Shown one piece after another: positions 8,319 to 16,734 of a DNA stretch of 64,000 bases; position 1 is the first letter of the stretch; every line of letters starts with the position of its first letter. The notes under the pieces were generated by a model, which worked only from the letters and a program-made list of their open reading frames with translations, was not told where the DNA came from and did no database searches. The position numbers were made by a program, and so were the translations under genes. This stretch comes from Streptomyces sp. SID13726 (GTDB lineage Bacteria; Actinomycetota; Actinomycetes; Streptomycetales; Streptomycetaceae), in assembly GCF_010548375.1 (NCBI RefSeq), contig NZ_JAAGLY010000026.1, forward strand, positions 1 through 64,000, given 5' to 3'.

Positions 8319-9136
8319 GCGCCGCCACCGCCACCGTGACCGTGCCCGACGCCGACGCCCGGATCCCGCTGCGCGGGCACCTGCGGCACACCGGCGCCCT
8401 CGTCCGGCGCAACCTGCTCTGGATCCGCCAGGACCCCGAGTCGATGTTCGACGCACTGCTGATGCCGGTCGTCTTCACCCTGCTGTTCGTGTACGTCTTC
8501 GGCGGCTCGATCGGGCAGGCCCTGGGCGGCGGCCAGGACGGCTACGTCCAGTACGTCATCCCGGGCATGATCGCGATGATGAGCATGACGCTCTCCCAGG
8601 GCGTCGGCACCGGCTTCAGCCAGGACTTCAACTCCGGTGTCATGGACCGGTTCCGGTCGCTGCCGATCGGGCGCGGCTCGGTGCTGTTCGCGAAGATCTC
8701 CGTGGAACTGCTGCGGATGCTGTTCGCGACCACCGTGCTGATGATCGTCGCCGTCCTGGTCGGGTTCGACATCAACCACTGGGCCGGACTGTTCGCCGCG
8801 GTGGGGCTGTCCGCGGTGTTCGCCTCCTCGATCATGTGGGTGTTCCTCACCCTGGGTGTGATCCTGAAGAACGCCCAGTCCGTGCAGGCGATGGGCTTCC
8901 TGGTGCTGTTCCCGCTCCAGTTCGGCTCGTCGATCTTCGCGCCGACGAACTCGATGCCGGGCTGGCTCCAGCACTTCACCGACTACAACCCGCTGTCCAC
9001 GCTGGCCGACGCGGCCCGCGGGCTGATGGTGGGCGGCCCGGTGGCGCACGACCTGTGGGTGACGCTCGCCTGGTCGGCGGCGATCACCGCGGTCGCCGCA
9101 CCGTACGCGGTCCACAAGTTCCGCACGAAGAACTGA
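8315..9136 (+). CDS. ABC-2 type exporter permease, DrrB-like
   Basis: A 273-residue permease with six predicted transmembrane segments. Landmarks: RRNLLWIRQDPESMFDALLMPVVFTLLFVYVFGG at the N-terminus, a YVIPGMIAMM segment, the DFNSGVMDRFRSLPIGRGSVL cytoplasmic loop, and FGSSIFAPTNSMPGWLQHFTDYNPLS near the end, all typical of ABC2_membrane/DrrB proteins. It overlaps the ATPase by four bases. The pair probably exports a hydrophobic compound such as a polyketide; no biosynthetic genes are adjacent, so the substrate is unknown. The stop lies 30 bp from the convergent SARP gene. Confidence 0.93.
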   Translation: MSAATATVTVPDADARIPLRGHLRHTGALVRRNLLWIRQDPESMFDALLMPVVFTLLFVYVFGGSIGQALGGGQDGYVQYVIPGMIAMMSMTLSQGVGTGFSQDFNSGVMDRFRSLPIGRGSVLFAKISVELLRMLFATTVLMIVAVLVGFDINHWAGLFAAVGLSAVFASSIMWVFLTLGVILKNAQSVQAMGFLVLFPLQFGSSIFAPTNSMPGWLQHFTDYNPLSTLADAARGLMVGGPVAHDLWVTLAWSAAITAVAAPYAVHKFRTKN

Positions 9137-9166
9137 CCGGCCCCGGCGCCCGGGCGTCGGTGCGCG

Positions 9167-12100
9167 TCACACCAGGGCGGCGGCCTCCTCCGGGGAGAGG
9201 CCGCCGCCCTCCGCGTACGCCTCCTCGTAGGCCGCGTCGCCGAGCACCGCCCGCAGCTCCCGCTCGGCCCTGCCGCGCACCTCGCGCTCCAGGGCCGTCG
9301 GAGCATGGCTGGGCGGCAGCAGGGCGTCACCGGCGGCGAGACAGCGGGCCCCGTCGCGGGCGCGGGCGCCGCCCTCGGCCGCGGCGAGGGCGATCCCGGA
9401 GGTGTGCAGATACATGGTGCGCATATGGGGCGCGATGTACTGGGCCAGCGCCTCCCCGGACCGCGCCAGCGCCTGCCGGGCCAGGGCCAGGCACTCCTCG
9501 TGGCGGCCCTCCAGCACGTTCAGCCAGGCCTCCGAGCCGAGCAGGAAGGCGTCGAAGATGACGAAGTGCGCGACGCCGAACTGCTCGCGCAGCAAGCCGA
9601 GTTGTTCGCGTGCCTCGGAGATCCGGCCGGTCAGCCCGAGCCAGCCGGCGAGGAACATCCGGGAGGCGGGCATCGCCTCGTTGCGGGCGCCGTCCCCGCC
9701 CGCGATCACCTCGCGCAGCAGGCGCTCGCCGCGCACCGCGTCCCCCGTCTCCAGCAGCACACTGCCCAGCCGGGCGTTGAGCACGGACACCTGGGCGCGG
9801 GCCCCGAGCCGCTCGGCCCGCTCGACGCCCCGCTCGTAGTCGGCGGCGGCCTCGGCCCAGTCACCCTTGCGCTCATGGGCCTCGGCGCGCGCGGAGAGCG
9901 CCTCGGCGGTGCCCCACTGGTCGCCGAGGCGCTCGTAGATCCCCAGCGCCTCCTCGGCGTCCCGGATGGCGTCGCCCGCCCAGTCGGACCGGTTGGCGAG
10001 CAGGTTGGCCCGCCACTGGAGGGCGGCGGCCAGCTCCCACTCGTAGTCGGGGGCCGCCCGGCAGGTGTCGACGGTCGCGCCGACGACCTCGCGCAACCGG
10101 TCCATGTTCCCGGTGAGCATGATGGCGAAGATCCACAGCGAGCCCGGCGTACGGCAGGTCTGCGGCATGCCGGGCTCGTAGGTGGCGGCGATGGCGCGCA
10201 GCTTGGCCTGCGCGTGCTCGCTCTGCCAGGCGTCCAACTCGGTGTCCATGCAGGCGAGATGGACGAGGTGGACACCGCGCCAGGCCTCCTCCAGGATCTC
10301 ACCGGTCCACGGCGGCGGGGTGTCCGTGCAGCGCTCCCACACCGGTACGGCGGGGGTGCCGGGCCCGGCGAAGGGGTCCGGGCCGAGGGCCTGGACCTCA
10401 CGGGACCAGTTGCGGGCCTCGATGCGCAGGTCGCGCATCTGCCAGTACCAGGCCAGCGACAGGACCAGACACAGCCCTTCCTGCTCGTCGTGGTCGGCGA
10501 CGGCCCGGCGCAGGGCGGTGCGGAGGTTCTCGTACTCGCGCTCCAGGCGGGCGATGGCGGCGAGTTGACCGGGTCCGCGCAGCAACGGGTCGGTGGTGCG
10601 GGCGAGTTCGCGGTAGTACGCCAGATGCGCGCGCTCGGCGCCGGACCGCCGCCCGCCGGTCTCGTCCAGGCGCTCCCCGGCGTACTCGGCGACGGTCTCC
10701 AGGAGCCGGTAGCGCATCTCGCCGTCGCCCGAAGGGGCCGCCACCACCAGGGACTTGTCGACGAGCGAGCCCAGCGACTCCAGTGCGGCGGGACCGCACA
10801 CGGCCTCGGCGGCGGCCAGGTCGCAGCCGCCCGCGAAGACCGACAGCCGCCGCAGGACGTCCCGTTCCTCCTCGTCGAGCAGGTCCCAGGACCAGTCGAC
10901 GACGGCCCGCAGGGTCTGCTGGCGGGGCAGCACGGTACGGCTGCCGGAGGTGAGCAGCCGGAAGCGGTCGTCGAGCCGGTCGGCGATCTGGCGTGGCGTG
11001 AGCATCCGCAGCCGGGCGGCGGCGAGTTCGATGCCGAGCGGCAGTCCGTCGAGGCGGCGGCAGATCTCGGCGCAGGCCGCCGCGGTCTCCGCGTCGGCGT
11101 CGACCCGGAACCCCGGCCGGGCGGCGGCGCCCCGGTCGGCGAGCAGCCGCAGCGCGACCGGCTCCGGCAGCGGCTCCACCGGCCGCAGCAACTCCCCCGG
11201 TACGCCGAGGGGTTCACGGCTGGTGGCCAGCACGGTCAGCCCCGGGCAGCGCTCCAGGAGCGCCTCGGTCAGCCGGGCGGCGGCCTCGACGACATGCTCG
11301 CAGTTGTCGAGGATCAGCAGCATGCGCCGCTTTCCGCAGTGCTCGGCGAGGCGGTCGACGGGATCGTCGAGCCGCTCGCTCCCGGCGACCCGCATCGCCT
11401 CGGCGCCACCGCCGTACAGCACGGTCTCCCGGGCGCCGACGGCGGTGAGCACGGCCTCGGGCACGGCGCCGGGATCGTCGACCGGCGCGAGTTCGGCCAG
11501 CCACACCCCGTCCCGCGCCGCGTACCGCACGGCCTCGGCGGCCTCCTGCGAGAGCCGGGTCTTCCCGGCCCCGCCCGGCCCGAGCAGCGTGACGAGCCGC
11601 GCGGCCGCGAGGTCGCCCCGGATGGCATCGATGTCGGCTTCCCGCCCGACGAAGGAGGTGAGCCGGGCACGCAGATTGCCGGGCACGGGCGACCCGCCCT
11701 CCACGAAGACATCGTGCCGTGCCCCGCCGCCGCCACCGAGGTCGGCCTCGCCCGCACCGGCCGGCTCCGGCCGCAGCAACTCCCCGTGCAGCGACCGCAG
11801 TTCCGGCCCCGGATCGGCTCCCAACTGGTCCGCGAGAACTTGTCGTACGGACTCGTAGGCGGCCAGCGCCTCCGCCGTACGGCCCGAGTCGCGCAGGGCG
11901 CGCAGCCGGAGGGCCTGGAGGGGTTCGTCGAGGGGGTGGGTGTCGCACAGGGCGGTCAGCTCGGGCAGGGACTGGTCGGCCTGGCCGAGGGCGAGCGCGG
12001 CGGTGTGCCGGGCGCGGAGGGCGTCCAGCCGACGCGCCTCGGCACGGGCGGCCTCGGCCGTACGGTCGGGCAGGTCGGCCAGGGCCGGGCCCCGCCACAG

Positions 12101-12484
12101 CGCGAGGGCGTCGTCCAGCACCACGGCCGCCTTCGCGGGATCGCCGTCACCCAGCGCGCGCAAACCGTCCCCGGTGAGCCGCTCGAAACGGTGCAGGTCG
12201 ATCTCTTCCGCCCCCGCGGCGAGCCGGTACCCACCCTCCACCGAATCCACCGCACCCGCCCCGAGCGCCCGCCGCAGCCGCCCCACCAGCGCCTGCAACG
12301 CGCCCGTCGCGTCGGCGGGCGGGTCGTCGTCCCACACCTCGCCCACGAGGACGCTCACGGGGACGGTCCGACCGGGCCGCAGAGCGAGCACGGTGAGCAA
12401 CGCACGCAGCCGGGCTCCGCCGAGCGGGAGGAAGGTGCCGTCGGGACGGAGTGCCTGTGTGGTGCCGAGGATGCGATAGCGCAC
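9167..12484 (-). CDS. Giant SARP/AfsR-type regulator: OmpR-like HTH, BTAD, NB-ARC, TPR
   Basis: 1,105 residues from a GTG at 12482-12484 (MRYRILGTTQALRPDGTFLPLGG), the normal start of SARP proteins; upstream in-frame sequence is not protein-like. Domains: winged-helix DNA-binding (1-95), BTAD (about 98-245, ending LHGELLRPEP), NB-ARC/AAA ATPase with Walker A LLGPGGAGKTRL (about 315) and Walker B MLLILDNCEHV, an arm region RQQTLRAVVDWSWDLLDEEE, then helical TPR-like repeats to the end. AfsR-class SARPs activate secondary-metabolite or transporter genes by binding direct repeats. It is convergent with the DrrAB-like operon, whose promoter carries such repeats, so that operon is a plausible target (inference). 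An integrated signal (ATP, or a ligand on the TPRs) is likely. Confidence 0.93.
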   Translation of the reverse strand: MRYRILGTTQALRPDGTFLPLGGARLRALLTVLALRPGRTVPVSVLVGEVWDDDPPADATGALQALVGRLRRALGAGAVDSVEGGYRLAAGAEEIDLHRFERLTGDGLRALGDGDPAKAAVVLDDALALWRGPALADLPDRTAEAARAEARRLDALRARHTAALALGQADQSLPELTALCDTHPLDEPLQALRLRALRDSGRTAEALAAYESVRQVLADQLGADPGPELRSLHGELLRPEPAGAGEADLGGGGGARHDVFVEGGSPVPGNLRARLTSFVGREADIDAIRGDLAAARLVTLLGPGGAGKTRLSQEAAEAVRYAARDGVWLAELAPVDDPGAVPEAVLTAVGARETVLYGGGAEAMRVAGSERLDDPVDRLAEHCGKRRMLLILDNCEHVVEAAARLTEALLERCPGLTVLATSREPLGVPGELLRPVEPLPEPVALRLLADRGAAARPGFRVDADAETAAACAEICRRLDGLPLGIELAAARLRMLTPRQIADRLDDRFRLLTSGSRTVLPRQQTLRAVVDWSWDLLDEEERDVLRRLSVFAGGCDLAAAEAVCGPAALESLGSLVDKSLVVAAPSGDGEMRYRLLETVAEYAGERLDETGGRRSGAERAHLAYYRELARTTDPLLRGPGQLAAIARLEREYENLRTALRRAVADHDEQEGLCLVLSLAWYWQMRDLRIEARNWSREVQALGPDPFAGPGTPAVPVWERCTDTPPPWTGEILEEAWRGVHLVHLACMDTELDAWQSEHAQAKLRAIAATYEPGMPQTCRTPGSLWIFAIMLTGNMDRLREVVGATVDTCRAAPDYEWELAAALQWRANLLANRSDWAGDAIRDAEEALGIYERLGDQWGTAEALSARAEAHERKGDWAEAAADYERGVERAERLGARAQVSVLNARLGSVLLETGDAVRGERLLREVIAGGDGARNEAMPASRMFLAGWLGLTGRISEAREQLGLLREQFGVAHFVIFDAFLLGSEAWLNVLEGRHEECLALARQALARSGEALAQYIAPHMRTMYLHTSGIALAAAEGGARARDGARCLAAGDALLPPSHAPTALEREVRGRAERELRAVLGDAAYEEAYAEGGGLSPEEAAALV

Positions 12485-12578
12485 GGGTCCATTGTCTCTG
12501 GTGTCGTCGGGGCGGGTCACGGGGATTGGGGGGCGGGGTGTCGGGGCGCCTATGAGGGTGCCTCGCGGTGTGGTTTGG

Positions 12579-12909
12579 CGGGTGCGGGTGCGTCGTGGCT
12601 TGTCGCGCAGTTCCCCGCGCCCCTGACTACCTGCAGCGGACCTGCACCACGACGGGCCGTCAGTCGCGTACGGCGCGCAGGGGACGGGGTGGGGGGTGTC
12701 CGCCCGCAGCGGCCGGCGTCCATAACCGAGAACTGCTCCAGAGACCGAGCCGCCGGACCGAGGACGGATACCCCCCACCCCGGCCCCGACCCCACCACCG
12801 GACCGAAAGCGCTACACAAGCCCCCACCGAAGCCGAGCAGGCCGCCGCAGGCATCTCAGGGGCGCGGGGAACTGCGCAAAACGCCCGCCCCCACCGCACC
12901 CGCAGACAA
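12579..12909. repeat. ~330-bp MITE-like intergenic element, copy 1
   Basis: Near-identical to 20685-21014. It is bounded by a perfect 20-bp inverted repeat, GCGCAGTTCCCCGCGCCCCT at 12605-12624 and its complement at 12858-12877, with a weaker outer inverted repeat of GCGGGTGCGG/CCGCACCCGC type. No coding capacity is conserved between copies. It fills most of the 513-bp gap between the SARP gene and the S2P-like gene; the remainder of that gap shows nothing recognisable. Confidence 0.85.
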
Positions 12910-12997
12910 CCACCAGCCCCCCACCCCGAGACGATTTCACCTGTGCCCGGTACCGTCGGGCAGTCCCACCGCATGCGCGTCCAGCTCAGGGAGCCCC

Positions 12998-13768
12998 ATG
13001 ACCACCGCCACCACCCGCCACAGCGACCGGCGGATCAGCCCCGTCTTCATCGGGATCGTCGCCGTGACCGCGGTGACAGGCTGGGCCACCTGGACCGGCT
13101 TCGCCGAGGAGCCCGGCATCGCAGTGTTCCTGTTCGTGACCGGCGCCTGGATCGTCTCGCTCTGCCTGCACGAGTACGCGCACGCCCGCACCGCCCTGCA
13201 CAGCGGCGACATCAGCATCGGCGCCAAGGGCTACCTCACCCTGAACCCCCTGAAGTACACCCACGCCCTGCTCAGCATCGTGCTCCCCGTGATCTTCGTG
13301 ATCATGGGCGGCATCGGCCTCCCCGGCGGCGCGGTGTTCATCGAGCGCGACCGCATCCGGGGCCGCTGGCGGCACAGCCTGATCTCGGCGGCGGGCCCGC
13401 TGACGAACGTCCTGTTTGCGGTCGCGTGCACGGCGCCGTTCTGGCTGAACGCCCTCGACGGCGTCCCCCTCCAGTTCCGCTTCGCGCTGGCCTTCCTCGC
13501 CCTGCTCCAGGTCTCCGCCGCGATCCTGAACTTCCTGCCGGTCCCTGGCCTGGACGGCTACGGCGTCATCGAGCCCTGGCTGTCGTACAACGTGAAGCGC
13601 CAGGTGGAGCCGTTCGCGCCGTTCGGCCTGCTGTTCGTGTTCGCGCTGCTGTGGCTGCCGCAGGTCAACAGCGTGTTCTTCGACGTGGTGGACGCGGTCC
13701 TGCGCGGCCTCGGCGTCAGTGACGTGGAGGCGTCGTACGGCTGGAGCCTCTACCGCTTCTGGACCTGA
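12998..13768 (+). CDS. Site-2-protease-like membrane metalloprotease
   Basis: A 256-residue integral membrane protein. The zinc motif HEYAH lies in the first half (SLCLHEYAHARTALHSGD, about residues 54-71). The second S2P motif NFLPVPGLDGYG (about 181-192) supplies the third metal ligand Asp. Between them lie hydrophobic segments around SIVLPVIFVIMGGIGLPGGAVFI and SAAGPLTNVLFAVAC. This is the compact S2P/rseP group without a PDZ domain, often called Zn-dependent protease or M50 family. These proteins cut transmembrane substrates such as anti-sigma factors; no anti-sigma gene is adjacent. The ATG at 12998 is preceded by CTCAGGGAG. Confidence 0.9.
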   Translation: MTTATTRHSDRRISPVFIGIVAVTAVTGWATWTGFAEEPGIAVFLFVTGAWIVSLCLHEYAHARTALHSGDISIGAKGYLTLNPLKYTHALLSIVLPVIFVIMGGIGLPGGAVFIERDRIRGRWRHSLISAAGPLTNVLFAVACTAPFWLNALDGVPLQFRFALAFLALLQVSAAILNFLPVPGLDGYGVIEPWLSYNVKRQVEPFAPFGLLFVFALLWLPQVNSVFFDVVDAVLRGLGVSDVEASYGWSLYRFWT

Positions 13769-13935
13769 GCGGCCCTGCCCCGCCTGAGGTAGTACCAGCA
13801 CATGTTGGACGACAGCCCCGCCAGCAGCACCCACACGACCCCCAGCCAGCTGCCCTGCACGAAGGACACGACCGCCGCCGCGACGGCGAGCAGGCAGACG
13901 GCGAGGGCGTAGAGGGCGAGGCGGGGCATTTCCAC
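13750..13935 (-). CDS. Small two-helix membrane protein, unknown function
   Basis: 61 residues, MEMPRLALYALAVCLLAVAA then WLGVVWVLLAGLSSNMCWYYL, giving two hydrophobic helices and a basic C-terminus (RRGRAAQVQKR). Its last 19 bp overlap the end of the convergent S2P-like gene. A longer ORF in another frame (13716-13988) covers the same DNA but is Arg/Pro/Ser-rich like a shadow. Function not recognised. Confidence 0.6.
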   Translation of the reverse strand: MEMPRLALYALAVCLLAVAAAVVSFVQGSWLGVVWVLLAGLSSNMCWYYLRRGRAAQVQKR

Positions 13936-13992
13936 GGGCTCCTGTTTCGGGGGGACACTGCTGCGCTACGACGACCAGTGTCCCCCATCGCC

Positions 13993-14697
13993 TCACACGT
14001 CCGTGACCCGCAGCCCCGCGTGCGCCTTGTACCGCCGGTTCACGGAGATCAGGTTGGCGACCAGCGACTCCACCTGGTGGGCGTTGCGCAGCCGCCCCGC
14101 GAAGACACCGCGCATACCGGGGATGCGCCCGGCGAGGGCCTGCACGATCTCGACGTCGGCCCGCTCCTCCCCGAGCACCATCACGTCGGTGTCGATCTCG
14201 TCGATCTCGGGGTCCTGGAGCAGCACGGCCGACAGATGGTGGAAGGCGGCGGCGACCCGGGAGTCCGGCAGCAGCGCGGCGGCCTGCTCGGCGGCGCTGC
14301 CCTCCTCCGGCTTCAGCGCGTAGGCGCCCTTCTTGTCGAAGCCCAGCGGGTTGACGCAGTCGACGACGAGCTTGCCCGCCAGCTCCTCGCGCAGGGACTC
14401 CAGGGTCTTGCCGTGGCCGTCCCAGGGCACGGCGACGATCACGATGTCGCTGCGGCGCGCGGTCTCGGCGTTGTCGGCACCCTCGACACCGTGCCCGAGC
14501 CCGTCGGCGGCGGCCTGCGCGCGGTCGGCGGCCCGCGAGCCGATGATCACCTTCTGGCCCGCCTTGGCGAGCCGGTAGGCCAGGCCCTTGCCCTGCGGGC
14601 CGGTCCCGCCGAGCACGCCGACGACGAGCCCGGAGACGTCGGGGAGGTCCCACGGGTCCTTGGCGGGGGCCTTCTGTGCACTGTCGGTAGAGGTCAT
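13993..14697 (-). CDS. npdG: NADPH-dependent F420 reductase
   Basis: A 234-residue cytoplasmic enzyme that transfers hydride between NADPH and coenzyme F420. The N-terminal Rossmann motif is VVGVLGGTGPQGKGLAYRLAKAG, characteristic of NpdG/Fno rather than of general dehydrogenases. IIGSRAADRAQAAA contacts the NADPH 2'-phosphate. DIVIVAVPWDGH and LVVDCVNPLGFDKKG are further family signatures, and the C-terminal half (AFHHLSAVLLQDPE...DVMVLGEE) completes the fold. Length is normal. It is a monocistronic gene upstream of the small membrane protein and supplies reduced F420 to the many F420 enzymes of actinomycetes. Confidence 0.93.
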   Translation of the reverse strand: MTSTDSAQKAPAKDPWDLPDVSGLVVGVLGGTGPQGKGLAYRLAKAGQKVIIGSRAADRAQAAADGLGHGVEGADNAETARRSDIVIVAVPWDGHGKTLESLREELAGKLVVDCVNPLGFDKKGAYALKPEEGSAAEQAAALLPDSRVAAAFHHLSAVLLQDPEIDEIDTDVMVLGEERADVEIVQALAGRIPGMRGVFAGRLRNAHQVESLVANLISVNRRYKAHAGLRVTDV

Positions 14698-14734
14698 GGG
14701 CCGACTTTACGTGCGCCCCGCCGGGCCCGAGCGG

Positions 14735-15808
14735 TCAGGTGAGCCGCGTCACGGGCACCCGCCGGAAGGCGATCCGCTCGTAGGCGCCGAAGTCCCCGGT
14801 CTCGTAGAGGAGTCCGACGGTCGAGTCGTCGATCCGCACCAGGTCGGAGTAGGCGGCGGGCAGTCCGTCGGCGGTGTACACCGGGCGCCAGGTGCGGCCG
14901 CCGTCGGCGGAGGCGCGGACGGTCATCAGGGCGCGCGCGTCGGGGAGGGCGGGCCCAGAGAACAACAGGACGTCGGGGTCGCGGAGTTGGAGCAGGCTGC
15001 CCTCGCAGACAGGTCCGTCGAGCCCGGCCTGCGGACGGAAGGGGACCGTCAGGGTGCTGCCGCCGTCCTCGGAGTGGGCGTCGGCGCGGTTGCCGGGCGA
15101 GGTGGAGTCGTTGCGGGTGTTGAAGTAGACGCGTCCGTCCGGGAGTTCGGCGGCGGTGGTCTCGTTGGCGTTGATGTAGCCGTCGGCGTTCTCGTCGAGG
15201 TAGCCGAGGGACCAGGTGGCGCCGCGGTCGTCGCTGAGCAGGCAGTGGCCGCTGTTGTACTTGGCCTCGTTGCCCACGTCGGTGCCGGTGGGCGGCAGGC
15301 TGTGGTTGGCGGGGACGACGACCCGCCCGGTGCTCAACTGGAGGGCGTGCCCGGGGGTGGTGGCGTACCAGCGCCAGCCGGCCTTCTTCACGGACCCGGT
15401 GATGTCCCGGGGGCTCGACCAGGTGACCCCGTCGTCGTCGCTGTGCTGCACCCAGACCCGGCGGCCGTCGGCGTCCGACACCTTGCCGCGCAGGATGAGG
15501 TCCTCGCTCGCGGAGGCGGCGGAGCGGACGTGCACGAGCAGGATCCGCCCGGTGTCGAGGACGACGGGGGCGGGGTTGCCTGCCAGGTCGGTGCCGTTGT
15601 CCGCGGCGACCGCGAGCGGCCCCCAGGTCCGCCCGCCGTCCGTCGAACGCTTCACGACGATGTCGATGTGCCCCCAGTCGCGCGCGGCCTCGACCCGGCC
15701 CTCGCAGAAGGCGAGCAGGGTCCCGGCGGCGGTGCGCACGACCGCGGGGATACGGAAGCTCGCGTACCCCTCGTGTCCGGCGCGGAAGGGAACGGTGGTC
15801 TCGGCCAT
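14735..15808 (-). CDS. Exo-alpha-sialidase-like (GH33, BNR repeats), no signal peptide
   Basis: A 357-residue six-bladed beta-propeller. FRIPAVVRT (about 18-26) carries the first catalytic Arg. CEGRVEAARDWGHIDIVVKRS includes the acid/base Asp of the DWG motif. Asp-boxes appear as STDGGRTWG, SDDDGVTWS, SDDRGATWS and SADGGRTWR. VGLLYETGDFGAYERIAF supplies the C-terminal Glu/Tyr region. This is the minimal catalytic module. No signal peptide is visible at the chosen ATG, so the enzyme may be cytoplasmic, act on imported sialosides, or be released at lysis. The downstream neighbour reading outward is npdG, with no sialic-acid catabolic genes nearby. Confidence 0.88.
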   Translation of the reverse strand: MAETTVPFRAGHEGYASFRIPAVVRTAAGTLLAFCEGRVEAARDWGHIDIVVKRSTDGGRTWGPLAVAADNGTDLAGNPAPVVLDTGRILLVHVRSAASASEDLILRGKVSDADGRRVWVQHSDDDGVTWSSPRDITGSVKKAGWRWYATTPGHALQLSTGRVVVPANHSLPPTGTDVGNEAKYNSGHCLLSDDRGATWSLGYLDENADGYINANETTAAELPDGRVYFNTRNDSTSPGNRADAHSEDGGSTLTVPFRPQAGLDGPVCEGSLLQLRDPDVLLFSGPALPDARALMTVRASADGGRTWRPVYTADGLPAAYSDLVRIDDSTVGLLYETGDFGAYERIAFRRVPVTRLT

Positions 15809-15910
15809 CGACGTACTCCTTGCTGGAAGCGGACCGACTTCTTGCCCAGGTCGGGCGAATTCGGGGTGAACCGCGGGTCACGAACGGCCGCTTGCGGCAG
15901 GATGCGGTCC

Positions 15911-16513
15911 ATGGACGCCGTACGGGTCGCGCTGCTGCGCGAAGTGCTCGCCGGGACCGAGTGGTTGGGGGCCACGCGTCGCTTCGCGGGCGTGCTGCGG
16001 GGGTCGGTCGTCTCGCACGGCGGCGGACTGCTGCTGGTCGGCACCCCGGAGTACGAGCCGTGGCACCTGGCGGCCCATCTGGTCGACGAGGCCGCCTGGT
16101 CGGGCACTCCGGAGCTGGCCCCGACTCTGGTACGGCATGACGCGCGTCCCTCCGATCCCGCGCACCTGTCGGTCGGCCCGGGCCGGCTCGCGGCGGCCCG
16201 GCGCGGCGAGACGCTCCTCGTGGTGTCCCCGCAGGACCCGCACGCCCCCCTCCTGGAACGGGTCCACGACGCCCGGCGGGCCGGGGCGACGGTCCTCTCG
16301 CTGGGCCCCGGCGCGGGCGAACTGGCCGCGCTGGCCCACGAGTCGCTGGCCGTCCCGGAGGGCACGGACCTGGACCTGGACACCGTGCAGCACCTGGTGA
16401 GCGCGGCGGCGGGCGAGAACGCGGTACCCGCGCCCCGGGGCCGCCGGAGGTTCCGGGACCGCCTGTCGAGACTGGCCGACCAGCTGACGGCACCCCCACC
16501 GACCCGCTGGTGA
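15911..16513 (+). CDS. Conserved hypothetical protein with SIS-like segment
   Basis: A 200-residue soluble protein starting at the ATG at 15911. I do not recognise a named family. The segment RRGETLLVVSPQDPHAPLLERVHDARRAGATVLSLGPG (about 98-135) resembles the Rossmann-like core of SIS phosphosugar-binding domains, where a Ser-rich loop is followed by a hydrophobic strand. The C-terminus is basic (RGRRRFRDRLSRLADQL). It is divergent from the sialidase gene, with 102 bp between starts. A sugar-phosphate role would fit a sialidase neighbour, but this is speculative. Confidence 0.65.
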   Translation: MDAVRVALLREVLAGTEWLGATRRFAGVLRGSVVSHGGGLLLVGTPEYEPWHLAAHLVDEAAWSGTPELAPTLVRHDARPSDPAHLSVGPGRLAAARRGETLLVVSPQDPHAPLLERVHDARRAGATVLSLGPGAGELAALAHESLAVPEGTDLDLDTVQHLVSAAAGENAVPAPRGRRRFRDRLSRLADQLTAPPPTRW

Positions 16514-16577
16514 CCCACACTCGCACTGAGAGGCCCAGTGGCTGAGCCACCTGGCCACCGGACCACCTGGCCAGTTG

Positions 16578-16653
16578 GCCACCGAGCCACCGAGCCACCG
16601 AGCCACCGAGCCACCGAGCCACCGAGCCACCGAGCCACCGAGCCACCGAGCCA
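16578..16653. repeat. Octanucleotide microsatellite (GCCACCGA) x9.5
   Basis: Nine perfect tandem copies of the 8-bp unit GCCACCGA occupy 16578-16649, followed by a half unit. Degenerate copies start at about 16540. It lies in the 221-bp gap before the MFS gene at 16735. ORFs crossing it are artefacts of the repeat. Confidence 0.95.
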
Positions 16654-16734
16654 GTCTCACCGCCCCCGCACCACCCCGCCCCGCCCGGAAAAGCGCTTGC
16701 CCCGCCCCCACCCCTCCGCCGACGATGACCCTTC

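Noticed and set aside
9305..13768. Very long plus-strand ORF antisense to the SARP regulator
   Set aside because: It is a high-GC shadow frame of low-complexity Gly/Arg/Gln composition; only its last 257 codons (the S2P-like gene from 12998) are real.
13716..13988. Alternative 90-residue minus-strand ORF
   Set aside because: Arg/Ser/Pro-rich shadow composition; the overlapping 61-residue frame (13750-13935) has two clean hydrophobic helices and better third-position GC.
16578..16653. Protein-coding ORFs with Pro-Pro-Ser/His-Arg-Ala repeats across the 8-bp microsatellite
   Set aside because: An 8-bp unit reads through in all frames; no ribosome-binding site and no conserved domain.
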